Below, piece after piece: positions 1 through 6,222 of a stretch of 8,494 nucleotides of DNA. This DNA is from Deltaproteobacteria bacterium. GTDB lineage: Bacteria; Desulfobacterota; Binatia; UBA9968. The DNA lies in NCBI GenBank assembly GCA_023250495.1, contig JAHFAP010000138.1:1-8494 (forward strand). Reading direction: 5' to 3'. Both the position numbers and the translations under genes were made by a program. Under the pieces are notes generated by a model. The model had not been told where the DNA came from and did not search any database. It worked only from the letters and a program-made list of their open reading frames with translations. Position 1 is the stretch's first letter; each line of letters starts with the position of its first letter.

Positions 1-30
1 TTCCGGCTCAAAGTAATCGAACTTGACCAT
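1..30 (-). CDS. Molybdenum hydroxylase FAD-binding (medium) subunit, N-terminal fragment
   Basis: Only the first ten codons lie in the window, reading MVKFDYFEPE on the minus strand from an ATG at 30-28. FAD-binding subunits of the CoxM/HcrB/CutM type usually begin with a short strand of the pattern 'M..F.Y..P.S..EA', and this fragment fits that opening. The position also fits: it starts 18 nt after the stop of the molybdopterin subunit on the same strand, where the third subunit of such an enzyme is often found. In the complex this subunit would pass electrons from the [2Fe-2S] clusters to FAD and on to an external acceptor. No clear Shine-Dalgarno is visible upstream, and the heptad repeat at 42-104 ends 11 nt before the start. 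The call rests on ten residues plus context, so it is probable rather than certain. Confidence 0.6.
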   Translation of the reverse strand, partial: MVKFDYFEPE

Positions 31-41
31 TTACGTAGCTG

Positions 42-104
42 TCAGCATTCAGCCATCAGCTTTCAGCTTCGGATTTTTGCTGACCGCTGATTGCTGATCG
101 CTGA
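42..104. repeat. Heptad inverted repeat (4 x TCAGC facing 4 x GCTGA)
   Basis: TCAGC occurs at 42, 49, 56 and 63, each exactly 7 nt apart. GCTGA occurs at 79, 86, 93 and 100, also exactly 7 nt apart. The two arms can fold into a long imperfect hairpin of four 5-bp blocks separated by 2-nt internal loops, with an 11-nt loop at 68-78. The element overlaps the 3' end of the molybdopterin-subunit gene (stop at 51-49) and ends just before the FAD-subunit start. There is no T-run that would make it an intrinsic terminator. It belongs to a short heptanucleotide-type dispersed repeat class; a related element is at 2385-2481. Confidence 0.85.
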
Positions 105-2364
105 GGGCTTTTAGCACCTTTTCCGGCGTGATCGGCAGTGTCTTGATGCGCACGCCGACCGCGTCGAAGATCGCGTTGCTGATAACTGCCGCAGTAGGAT
201 CCATGCCCAGCTCTCCCAACCCCTTCGCCCCAAAAGGCCCTGTGGGCTCATAGGAATCGGCGAAGGCATGTTTTAATGGGGGCATGTCGCGCATGGAGGG
301 TATCCGGTAGTCCGAAAAGTTAGGATTGACGGGTCGTCCGTCTTCAAAGTGCAGACCTTCGATGAGCGCGTAGCCGATGCCTTGCGCCACCGCGCCTTCG
401 ACTTGTCCCTCCGCGCCGATAGGATAGATCACTGTGCCGCAGTCGGAGGTAGCGACGTATTGAAGAATCTTGATCTGCCCGGTGTCGCGGTCCACCTCAA
501 CTTCGGCGGCCTGACAACCGTAGTTGTAAGCTCCCGATTCGTTGCCGTAGCGGGTGGAATCCTGCAGCACTGAGTCGGCGTCGAATTTTCCCGACGCAAC
601 GATCGGCGCGCCTCCGTTGCGAAACAGCCGGGCGCGGGCCACGTCGCCGACCGTCAACGCCTTATGCTCCGCGCCCTTGACGAAAATTTTTCCATCACGG
701 GAGACGAGATCCTCCGGGCTCGCTTCCAACGTTTCCGCCGCCTGCTCGAATAGCTGTTGCTTCACTTTGGAAGCGGCGTCCTGGACGGCGTTCCCGCTGA
801 TATAGGTAAGTCGGCTGGCAAAGGCTCCAAGGCAGAAAGTGGTGAGATCGGTGTCGGCCTGGGAAATCTCCACGTCTTCAATCGGGATGCCAAGCTCTTC
901 GGCGGCGATCGCGCACATGGTCGTAAAACAGCCCTGGCCGGCCTCTCCCTCGCCGCTGAGGATGAGCGCTTTGCCGTCCTCGTTGATCTTGATCGTCGCC
1001 GAGCTGCCGTCGTAATCGCCAAAGTGGCGCTTGCCGCTCACGTGAACGGTGCACGCCAGTCCCAATCCTGTGTTCGGCTTTTTGTTGGCGCGCTTGTTCT
1101 TCCAGTCCACCATTTGTTCCGTCATGTCGATGCACTGCTTCAGCTCGCAGCTGATCACTCGATTGCCGTGCGGTGAGACGTAGCCAGGCTCGGCCGCGTT
1201 CATGCGCGCGATCTCCAGGGGATCGATCCCAAGCTCGTGGGCCGCCTTGTCGATGGTTTGCTCGACGGCCCACTCGGCGGATGGATTGCCAAAGCCCCTG
1301 AAGGCGCCAGTCGGAATCTTGTTCGTGTAGACCAGATAAGCTTGGGTCTTAACATCGGAATACTTGTAGCAGGTGTCGTGACGCAGGGCGGCGACGCCCG
1401 TGATCGCAGGCGCCTTTGCCGAATAGGCGCCGTTGTCGGCGATCACGCGAGTCTGTTTGACTCTGATCCGGCCGTCTTTTTTGAAGCCCATTTTGACGTA
1501 GATCTTCATAAAGACCCTGGGGCGGCTCCCGGCCAAAAACTCTTCTTCCCGCGTGTTGATGACTTTGACCGGCTTCCCCGCTTTGCGCGCCAGGATCGCG
1601 GCGACGAGGGCGTTGTTATCGTCGCAGGATTTTCCGCCGAAGCCGCCGCCGACCGCTGACTGGATGATGCGCACGTCGGTCTCCCGCACTCCCAAGGCGG
1701 CGGCGATCCGATAGCGCGCATTGAAGAGCGTCTGCGTATTCATGTAAATCGTGTACTTGCCGCTGGGCGAGTATTCGGCGACGCTGCCGATCGTTTCGAT
1801 CGCGCAGTGCCACTGCGGCGCGCTCTGAAAGGTGTCCTCGACGATGATGTCGGATTCGGCAAAGGCCTTCTCAATATCGCCCCGCTCCACGTCGATGGTC
1901 ATGGCGATGTTTCGCTCTTTGTCCTCATGAACGAGGGGAGCGCCCTCCCGCATCGCCTCCTCGGCGTCGAAGACCGCCGGAAGCTCCTGCCAGTCGATCT
2001 CGATCAGGTCGAGCGCCTCTTCCGCCGTCTCGCGATCGACGGCGGCAATCGCCGCCACCTCTTCCCCGACGTAGCGCACTTTGCCGACGGAGAGCGGGTA
2101 CTGGTCGGCGAAAAAGGCGCCCCAGGGTTTCTTGATCGTGTCCTCCGCCGTCACGACAGCTCGCACCCCGGGGAGCTTTTCCGCTTTGCCGGTGTCGATG
2201 CGCAGGATCTTGGCGTGAGGATAGGGGCTGCGAAGAATTCTTCCGATCAACATTTTCGGAAGAACGATGTCGGCTATGTACCTGGTTTCGCCGGTTACTT
2301 TTTCGTAGCCTTCGACCCGAGCGACCCTTTGCCCAACTACTGAGAAAGTTTCTGCCTTAGCCAT
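49..2364 (-). CDS. Xanthine dehydrogenase-family molybdopterin-binding large subunit
   Basis: This is the catalytic subunit of a molybdenum hydroxylase, 771 residues, matching the usual length of CoxL/HcrA-type subunits. An a/b hammerhead domain lies at about 15-130 (GYEKVTGETRYIADI near its start) and molybdopterin-cytosine-dinucleotide binding domains fill about 140-755. Visible cofactor motifs are GGGFGGK (239-245), GAFRGFG (353-359), GEAGQG (473-478) and SGNA (523-526). GAKGLGE (712-718) places the conserved catalytic glutamate of hydroxylases at Glu718. It sits between the [2Fe-2S] and FAD subunit genes and is presumably co-expressed with them. The ATG at 2364 gives a normal family N-terminus, although the ribosome site is weak. 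The substrate is not identifiable: HcrA-like, furoyl-CoA dehydrogenase-like and other aromatic hydroxylases all remain possible. Oddly, the last 17 or so residues (SDQQSAVSKNPKLKADG) and the stop codon are encoded by the heptad repeat at 42-104, so this tail is probably repeat-derived and not functional. Confidence 0.93.
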   Translation of the reverse strand: MAKAETFSVVGQRVARVEGYEKVTGETRYIADIVLPKMLIGRILRSPYPHAKILRIDTGKAEKLPGVRAVVTAEDTIKKPWGAFFADQYPLSVGKVRYVGEEVAAIAAVDRETAEEALDLIEIDWQELPAVFDAEEAMREGAPLVHEDKERNIAMTIDVERGDIEKAFAESDIIVEDTFQSAPQWHCAIETIGSVAEYSPSGKYTIYMNTQTLFNARYRIAAALGVRETDVRIIQSAVGGGFGGKSCDDNNALVAAILARKAGKPVKVINTREEEFLAGSRPRVFMKIYVKMGFKKDGRIRVKQTRVIADNGAYSAKAPAITGVAALRHDTCYKYSDVKTQAYLVYTNKIPTGAFRGFGNPSAEWAVEQTIDKAAHELGIDPLEIARMNAAEPGYVSPHGNRVISCELKQCIDMTEQMVDWKNKRANKKPNTGLGLACTVHVSGKRHFGDYDGSSATIKINEDGKALILSGEGEAGQGCFTTMCAIAAEELGIPIEDVEISQADTDLTTFCLGAFASRLTYISGNAVQDAASKVKQQLFEQAAETLEASPEDLVSRDGKIFVKGAEHKALTVGDVARARLFRNGGAPIVASGKFDADSVLQDSTRYGNESGAYNYGCQAAEVEVDRDTGQIKILQYVATSDCGTVIYPIGAEGQVEGAVAQGIGYALIEGLHFEDGRPVNPNFSDYRIPSMRDMPPLKHAFADSYEPTGPFGAKGLGELGMDPTAAVISNAIFDAVGVRIKTLPITPEKVLKALSDQQSAVSKNPKLKADG

Positions 2365-2384
2365 ATTCTTTAGCTTGATAGCAA

Positions 2385-2481
2385 TCAGCCATCAGCATTC
2401 AGCCGAGCTCGAACTCCCTCACCTAACCCTCTCCCTGAGGGAGAGGGCAAGGGTGAGGGTTAGCTGATCGCTGACGGCTGA
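2385..2481. repeat. Heptad inverted repeat flanking a second hairpin
   Basis: TCAGC occurs at 2385, 2392 and 2399, and GCTGA at 2463, 2470 and 2477, all with exact 7-nt spacing. A degenerate fourth pair may exist at 2378 (ATAGC) and 2484 (GCTTA). This is the same architecture as at 42-104, but the loop is about 60 nt and contains the separate palindrome at 2416-2459. The element fills most of the 125-nt gap between the small-subunit stop (2490) and the large-subunit start (2364), which holds nothing else that I recognise. Confidence 0.8.
2416..2459. repeat. REP-like GC-rich palindrome
   Basis: The inner stem is a perfect 9-bp match, CCCTCTCCC (2427-2435) with GGGAGAGGG (2439-2447), closing a TGA loop. 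The outer stem pairs CCCTCACC (2416-2423) with GGTGAGGG (2452-2459) across a small internal loop. Palindromes of this CCCTCACC...GGGAGAGGG type are dispersed intergenic repeats in many bacterial genomes. No T-tract follows on either strand, so an intrinsic terminator is unlikely. A role in RNA stability or in setting the ratio of subunits is possible but not shown. Confidence 0.8.
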
Positions 2482-2489
2482 CAGCTTAA

Positions 2490-3029
2490 TCAGCTGCTCT
2501 TGTAAACCTTGAGGCTTTCGATCTTGGCGCTGCGTTCGTCTCGCCTCACGGGTTGTACGGTGCCAACTTTGTTGTTCACCACCGCCATCACGGACTCTAA
2601 AATCTTATAGTAGCCCGTGCAGCGGCAGAGGTTGCCGGACATCCATTCTTTGACTTGTTCTTCAGAAGGCTGAGGATTTTCGTTCAGCAGAGCCTTGGCG
2701 GCCATGATCTGTCCGGGCGTGCAGATGCCGCACTGAAATCCGCCGTACTCGATGAATGCCTGCTGCAAAGGATGGAGCCGACCGTCGCTGGCCAGCCCCT
2801 CGATAGTCGTGATCTCTTTGCCCTGGCACGCCACAGCAAGCGTCAAGCAGGAGCTTACGAGTCGCCCATCGACGATGACACTGCAGGCCCCGCAGACGCC
2901 GATGCTGCAGCCTTCTTTGGTTCCGGTCAGGCCGACATCCTCGCGCAAGGCCTGGAGCAGCAAGCGGTTCGGCTCGATGTCGAGGTCGTAACTCTCGCCG
3001 TTGACATTCAGCACGACGGCCCGCTTCAT
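2490..3029 (-). CDS. Molybdenum hydroxylase [2Fe-2S] small subunit
   Basis: This is the iron-sulfur electron-transfer subunit of the trimeric molybdenum hydroxylase, 179 residues. An N-terminal plant-type ferredoxin domain (about 1-75) carries Cys41, Cys46, Cys49 and Cys61 in a C-x4-C-x2-C-x11-C pattern. A C-terminal four-helix [2Fe-2S] domain (about 80-155) carries Cys100, Cys103, Cys135 and Cys137 in CGIC and CRC motifs. All eight ligands are present, so both clusters should assemble and relay electrons from the molybdenum site to FAD. Residues 155-179 are a charged tail slightly beyond the usual 155-165-residue length. The gene starts 4 nt after the decarboxylase stop, with a GGAG site at 3040-3037, so the two are almost certainly cotranscribed and translationally coupled. 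Family assignment is secure; the specific substrate is unknown. Confidence 0.95.
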   Translation of the reverse strand: MKRAVVLNVNGESYDLDIEPNRLLLQALREDVGLTGTKEGCSIGVCGACSVIVDGRLVSSCLTLAVACQGKEITTIEGLASDGRLHPLQQAFIEYGGFQCGICTPGQIMAAKALLNENPQPSEEQVKEWMSGNLCRCTGYYKILESVMAVVNNKVGTVQPVRRDERSAKIESLKVYKSS

Positions 3030-3033
3030 TCCA

Positions 3034-4689
3034 TCACTCCGATCTGCCCGCGTGCGTGCGCCCCCATTTTGCTCTCATCGAACCCAGAGTCTCTCCCTCG
3101 CCAACCGGGACTCTGGTGGCCCGCAGTTTTTCTCCCACCTTGTCGTAATCCCCGGCGGCCGCCATGCGCGCTTCTTCGTCCATAGCCTCGGGCCACAATC
3201 CCAACAGATATCCATGCCACGGCTCCTGCGGCTCCAGCTTCGGCAGCCCCAGCTCCTCCCAGATCTCCCGCGCGCGCTCCATGTATTCCCGCTTGGGAAG
3301 GGAGAGGGGAGGGAAGTCCGCTTTGCGCGTGGCGTCGATCAGCAGCGAAGACTCTGAGTTGTCGTAGCGGCTTGATGGATGCTTGGCGACCATGCCGAGC
3401 GGCGTCGCGCCGAATGGGCGATCGCCGACAACTTTAATGTCCTTGTGCGGCTGCGAGCGGTGGGTGATCGCCCAGGTGACGGCGACCGGATCATGCGGAT
3501 TGATATCCTCATCCACTGCAATCACCAGTTTTCCCACCCGGTCGCCGTATTCCAGCAGCGCATCCATAGCGCCCCACGGGTCCTGGTCATCTCTCTTTTT
3601 CATTCTGAGCACCACATAGGGGCGCAGGTTGACTAGCGGCTCCATCAGAGAGACCTCGAGCACGCTGGGAAATCCCTTTTGCTTCAGGAAGCGATGGATC
3701 AGCGTCGCCATCCCCATCGCCTTGATCTTGGAGCTTTCGCTCGGAGTTACCTGGCTGATGATCGACACCCAGATCGGATTTTTTCTGTGCATGATGCCGG
3801 TCAGCTCAAAGACAGTGCTCAACGTTCTTGGGTCCACGTAGCCCATGGACTCGCCGAACGGACCTTCTTCCTCAAGATAGTTTGTCGGAATGATTCCTTC
3901 GAACACTATCTCGGCCGTCGCCGGAACTTCCAGATCCACGGTCCGGCACTTGACCAGCTTGATGGGCTCTCCCACGAGCCCGCCCGCCAAGGCCAGCTCG
4001 TCCATCGTCGGCGGGACCTTCTGCGTGGCGGTGAAGGAGACCGCGGGGACCGTGCCGACGGCGACCGCCACTTCGAGGGGAATGCCCCTTTGCCGGCACT
4101 TTTCCCAATGGCGCGAGAGATCCTGCAGCGTGCCGGACATGAGGCCGCTCCATCCCGCTCCCTTGATCAGACCGCGATAGTTGCCGACGTTGCGCTTGCC
4201 GGTGTCCGGATCCTTGCTGATCCAGTGGCCCGCCGTGATGTAAGGGCCGTTGTCGAAGCCCGGAGTCGAGATGGGAATGGGAAATTCATAGAAGCCGCCG
4301 TGGCTCAGCAGATCCTTGCCGGTATGGATTTCCTCCATCACCGCGCCGGAGCTTACGATCTCCGGCTCCAGCGTGTGATCCATCGCATAGAGCCAACGGT
4401 CCGCGACCTCATCGGGCTGGCATTTTAGCCCCAGGCAGTAGATCGCAGCCGAGGCCGCGAGCCCGCCGACCAATACCGGGCTCGCGTACTTGCGACTCTT
4501 CGAGTCAGTGACATTCTCAAACAGGAACGCCTTGCGCTGATCCTCCTGCAAGCCGCGGAACTGCCAGCGCACCAGAGGATGGAGCTCAGTGTCTTTGTTG
4601 ATCTCGCGGCGAACACGGACAAGCTTATCGTTTGCTTCGAGGGCGGCGATGAGCTCGCGCAGATCGTTGTAGGGCTTGGCGAAATTCAT
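3034..4689 (-). CDS. UbiD-family prenylated-FMN-dependent decarboxylase
   Basis: Members of this family reversibly decarboxylate aromatic or alpha,beta-unsaturated acids using prenylated FMN made by a UbiX protein; no UbiX gene is in the window. The product is 551 residues. The cofactor and active-site elements are visible: N167...R172 in NVGNYR corresponds to the conserved Asn/Arg site, and EGPFGE supplies Glu275 and Glu280, together forming the family's Glu-Arg-Glu triad. Residues after about 455, including PWHGYLLG at 490-497, form a C-terminal extension longer than in ubiquinone-pathway UbiD. The ATG at 4689 is chosen because family similarity begins there (MNFAKPYNDLRELI). The reading frame stays open much further upstream, to 5508, but that stretch is antisense to cysS. 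The SD at this start is weak; an in-frame TTG 13 codons upstream is an alternative. Its place at the head of the molybdenum hydroxylase operon argues for aromatic or heteroaromatic acid catabolism and not quinone synthesis. Confidence 0.92.
   Translation of the reverse strand: MNFAKPYNDLRELIAALEANDKLVRVRREINKDTELHPLVRWQFRGLQEDQRKAFLFENVTDSKSRKYASPVLVGGLAASAAIYCLGLKCQPDEVADRWLYAMDHTLEPEIVSSGAVMEEIHTGKDLLSHGGFYEFPIPISTPGFDNGPYITAGHWISKDPDTGKRNVGNYRGLIKGAGWSGLMSGTLQDLSRHWEKCRQRGIPLEVAVAVGTVPAVSFTATQKVPPTMDELALAGGLVGEPIKLVKCRTVDLEVPATAEIVFEGIIPTNYLEEEGPFGESMGYVDPRTLSTVFELTGIMHRKNPIWVSIISQVTPSESSKIKAMGMATLIHRFLKQKGFPSVLEVSLMEPLVNLRPYVVLRMKKRDDQDPWGAMDALLEYGDRVGKLVIAVDEDINPHDPVAVTWAITHRSQPHKDIKVVGDRPFGATPLGMVAKHPSSRYDNSESSLLIDATRKADFPPLSLPKREYMERAREIWEELGLPKLEPQEPWHGYLLGLWPEAMDEEARMAAAGDYDKVGEKLRATRVPVGEGETLGSMRAKWGRTHAGRSE
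3037..3040 (-). promoter_or_regulatory. Ribosome binding site of the [2Fe-2S] subunit, overlapping the decarboxylase 3' end
   Basis: On the minus strand GGAG is followed after 7 nt by the ATG at 3029. The GAG is the last sense codon of the upstream decarboxylase gene, whose TGA stop (3036-3034) follows directly. A ribosome terminating there would sit on the next start region, which supports translational coupling. Confidence 0.7.
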
Positions 4690-4803
4690 TTCTCGGTTCT
4701 TGTCTGTATGCTTTTTTGCCGATTTCCGCAAGAGGAGGAGCGCGGGCGCAACTCTTCGCTTGCAAATCAGCCGCCAATCCGTAAGATAGAAAGAAAAAGG
4801 CCC
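4690..4803. promoter_or_regulatory. Divergent promoter region between the decarboxylase operon and cysS
   Basis: These 114 nt separate two genes transcribed away from each other, so both promoters should lie here or slightly inside the flanking genes. For cysS, a weak sigma70-like pair is TTGCAA (4760-4765) and TAAGAT (4782-4787), 16 nt apart, followed by AAAAAGG just ahead of the ATG at 4804. That pair would leave a very short leader, so it is only a candidate. On the minus strand, TTGCGG with TACAGA 17 nt further on is an even poorer match. No T-box leader, riboswitch or clear operator is visible; a full T-box would not fit in this space. Confidence 0.4.
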
Positions 4804-6222
4804 ATGGGGCTGCAGATCTACAACACCCTTGCCGGAAAAAAAGAGCCTTTTGTCCCTCTCAGAGAAGGGGAAGTGCGGATGTATGTCTGCGGCGTGACGG
4901 TTTACGACTCCTCTCATATCGGCCACGCCCGCTCGCTGCTGACTTTTGACGTAGTCTACCGCTACCTTAAGTTTCTGGGTTATCGCGTCTTCTTCGTGCG
5001 CAACTTTACCGACGTGGACGACAAGATCATCGAGCGGGCCCATCAGGAAAACACAACGGCGGAGGTCATTGCGAAGCGATATATCGCGGAGTATCAGGGA
5101 GACAGTCAGGCCTTGGGACTTTTTCCTCCGACGCAGGAGCCGAAAGCCACTGAGCATATCGCGGAAATCATCGCGCTGATCCGCCGTCTCGAAGAGAAAG
5201 GGATGGCTTATCGCGTGGGCGGCGACGTTTTTTTCGCCGTTGGGCGGTTCGACGGCTACGGGAAGCTCTCGCGCAAGAAGATCGAAGAGTTGGCGGCAGG
5301 CGCAAGAGTCGAAGTCGACGAGCGCAAGAGATCGCCGATGGACTTTGCTTTGTGGAAGGCGAGCAAAGCGGGCGAGCCTTCGTGGGAGAGCCCATGGGGG
5401 CCAGGGCGCCCGGGATGGCACGTAGAATGCTCCGCGATGAGCACCAAATATCTCGGACAGCCTTTCGACATTCACGGCGGCGGGCGGGACCTGATCTTTC
5501 CGCACCACGAGAACGAGATCGCCCAGTCAGAAGCCGCCGCCGCTCTTCCTCTCGCGCGTTACTGGATTCACCATGAGCTTCTTCAGATCCAGCAGCGAAA
5601 AATGTCGAAGTCGCTGGGAAACTTTTACACGGTTCAAGAGATTCTTGCGCGCCATGAGGCGGCGGCGCTGCGGCACTATTTTCTCGGCAGCCACTACCGC
5701 AGTCCGATGGATTTTTCCGAGCAGGGCCTGGAAGAGGCAGAGAAGGGGATCGAGCGGATTTATGAAACGATCGATCGCTTTCGGCATTCCTCTCCCGCGA
5801 CGAATGGCGCGCCGCAGCCGGATGCCGCCCTGTTAGAAGACTTTCGCCGCGAAATGGACGACGATTTCAACACACCGAAGGCGATGGCGCTCATCTTCGA
5901 CGAAGTTCGCTCGCTGAACCGGCTGATCGATGAGGGCGAGGTCTCCGGGCTGGCCTCCCGCGTCTCCGCCCTGAAGAGAGCGGGAGAGGTGCTGGGCCTG
6001 CTGCAGGAGCAGCCGGAGAGTTTTCTAGCGCGCAAGAAGGAGCGCTGGATGCATCAGCGCGGCATTTCGCCGGAGACGATCGAGGAGTTGATCCGACGGA
6101 GGGATCGCGCCCGAAAACAGCAGCAGTGGAACGAAGCAGATCGGATACGGGCCGAGCTGCAAGAGCAAGGCATCATGCTGGAGGACACTTCCGGAGGGAC
6201 GATATGGAAGGTTCGACCTTGA
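4804..6222 (+). CDS. cysS: Cysteinyl-tRNA synthetase
   Basis: This class I aminoacyl-tRNA synthetase activates cysteine with ATP and loads it onto tRNA-Cys in the cytoplasm. The product is 472 residues, close to the 461 of E. coli CysRS. The HIGH signature is at 38-41 and KMSKS at 266-270. The zinc ligands that select cysteine are all present: Cys29, Cys209, His234 and Glu238, the last two within FPHHENE. The C-terminal part (about 300-472) is the helical DALR/anticodon-binding region and ends in the usual EW-x-RAD-like segment (QWNEADRIRAEL) and a short strand. The ATG at 4804 is chosen because it gives the family start MGLQIYNTLAGKKEPF; upstream in-frame codons are antisense to the neighbouring decarboxylase. 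The ribosome site (AGG at 4798-4800) is close to the start. The gene appears complete and functional, and its end overlaps the next gene. Confidence 0.98.
   Translation: MGLQIYNTLAGKKEPFVPLREGEVRMYVCGVTVYDSSHIGHARSLLTFDVVYRYLKFLGYRVFFVRNFTDVDDKIIERAHQENTTAEVIAKRYIAEYQGDSQALGLFPPTQEPKATEHIAEIIALIRRLEEKGMAYRVGGDVFFAVGRFDGYGKLSRKKIEELAAGARVEVDERKRSPMDFALWKASKAGEPSWESPWGPGRPGWHVECSAMSTKYLGQPFDIHGGGRDLIFPHHENEIAQSEAAAALPLARYWIHHELLQIQQRKMSKSLGNFYTVQEILARHEAAALRHYFLGSHYRSPMDFSEQGLEEAEKGIERIYETIDRFRHSSPATNGAPQPDAALLEDFRREMDDDFNTPKAMALIFDEVRSLNRLIDEGEVSGLASRVSALKRAGEVLGLLQEQPESFLARKKERWMHQRGISPETIEELIRRRDRARKQQQWNEADRIRAELQEQGIMLEDTSGGTIWKVRP
6193..6198 (+). promoter_or_regulatory. Ribosome binding site deciding the LysM protein start
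   Basis: GGAGGG lies 5 nt before the ATG at 6204, the strongest Shine-Dalgarno in this part of the window. It is inside the cysS coding region. It supports 6204 as the true start, in preference to the TTG at 6219 or the further upstream ATG at 6126. Confidence 0.75.

Noticed and set aside
42..104. Regularly spaced short repeats that could suggest a CRISPR-like array.
   Set aside because: The units are 5 nt with 2-nt gaps and the two arms are inverted, so this is a hairpin-forming heptad repeat; no cas genes are present.
1807..2343. Open frame of 178 codons on the plus strand opposite the molybdopterin subunit.
   Set aside because: It is antisense to a gene with clear cofactor motifs, without any family features of its own.
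2416..2459. Strong GC-rich hairpin as an intrinsic terminator within the operon.
   Set aside because: No T-tract follows on either strand, and the sequence matches a common dispersed palindrome type.
3679..4428. Open frame of 249 codons on the plus strand.
   Set aside because: It lies wholly antisense to the decarboxylase, has no recognisable domain, and is rich in Arg, Asp and Gly as expected from a GC-rich complementary frame.
4690..4803. A T-box leader upstream of cysS.
   Set aside because: The gap is too short for a complete T-box, and no T-box consensus or terminator hairpin is visible.
4690..5508. The decarboxylase reading frame stays open upstream to 5508, suggesting an 824-residue fusion.
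   Set aside because: The extra 273 codons are antisense to cysS, which has full family motifs, and decarboxylase family similarity begins at MNFAKPYND (4689).
6126..6203. Upstream in-frame ATG at 6126 as the LysM protein start.
   Set aside because: It would add 26 Arg/His-rich residues from inside cysS and lacks the ribosome site that precedes 6204.
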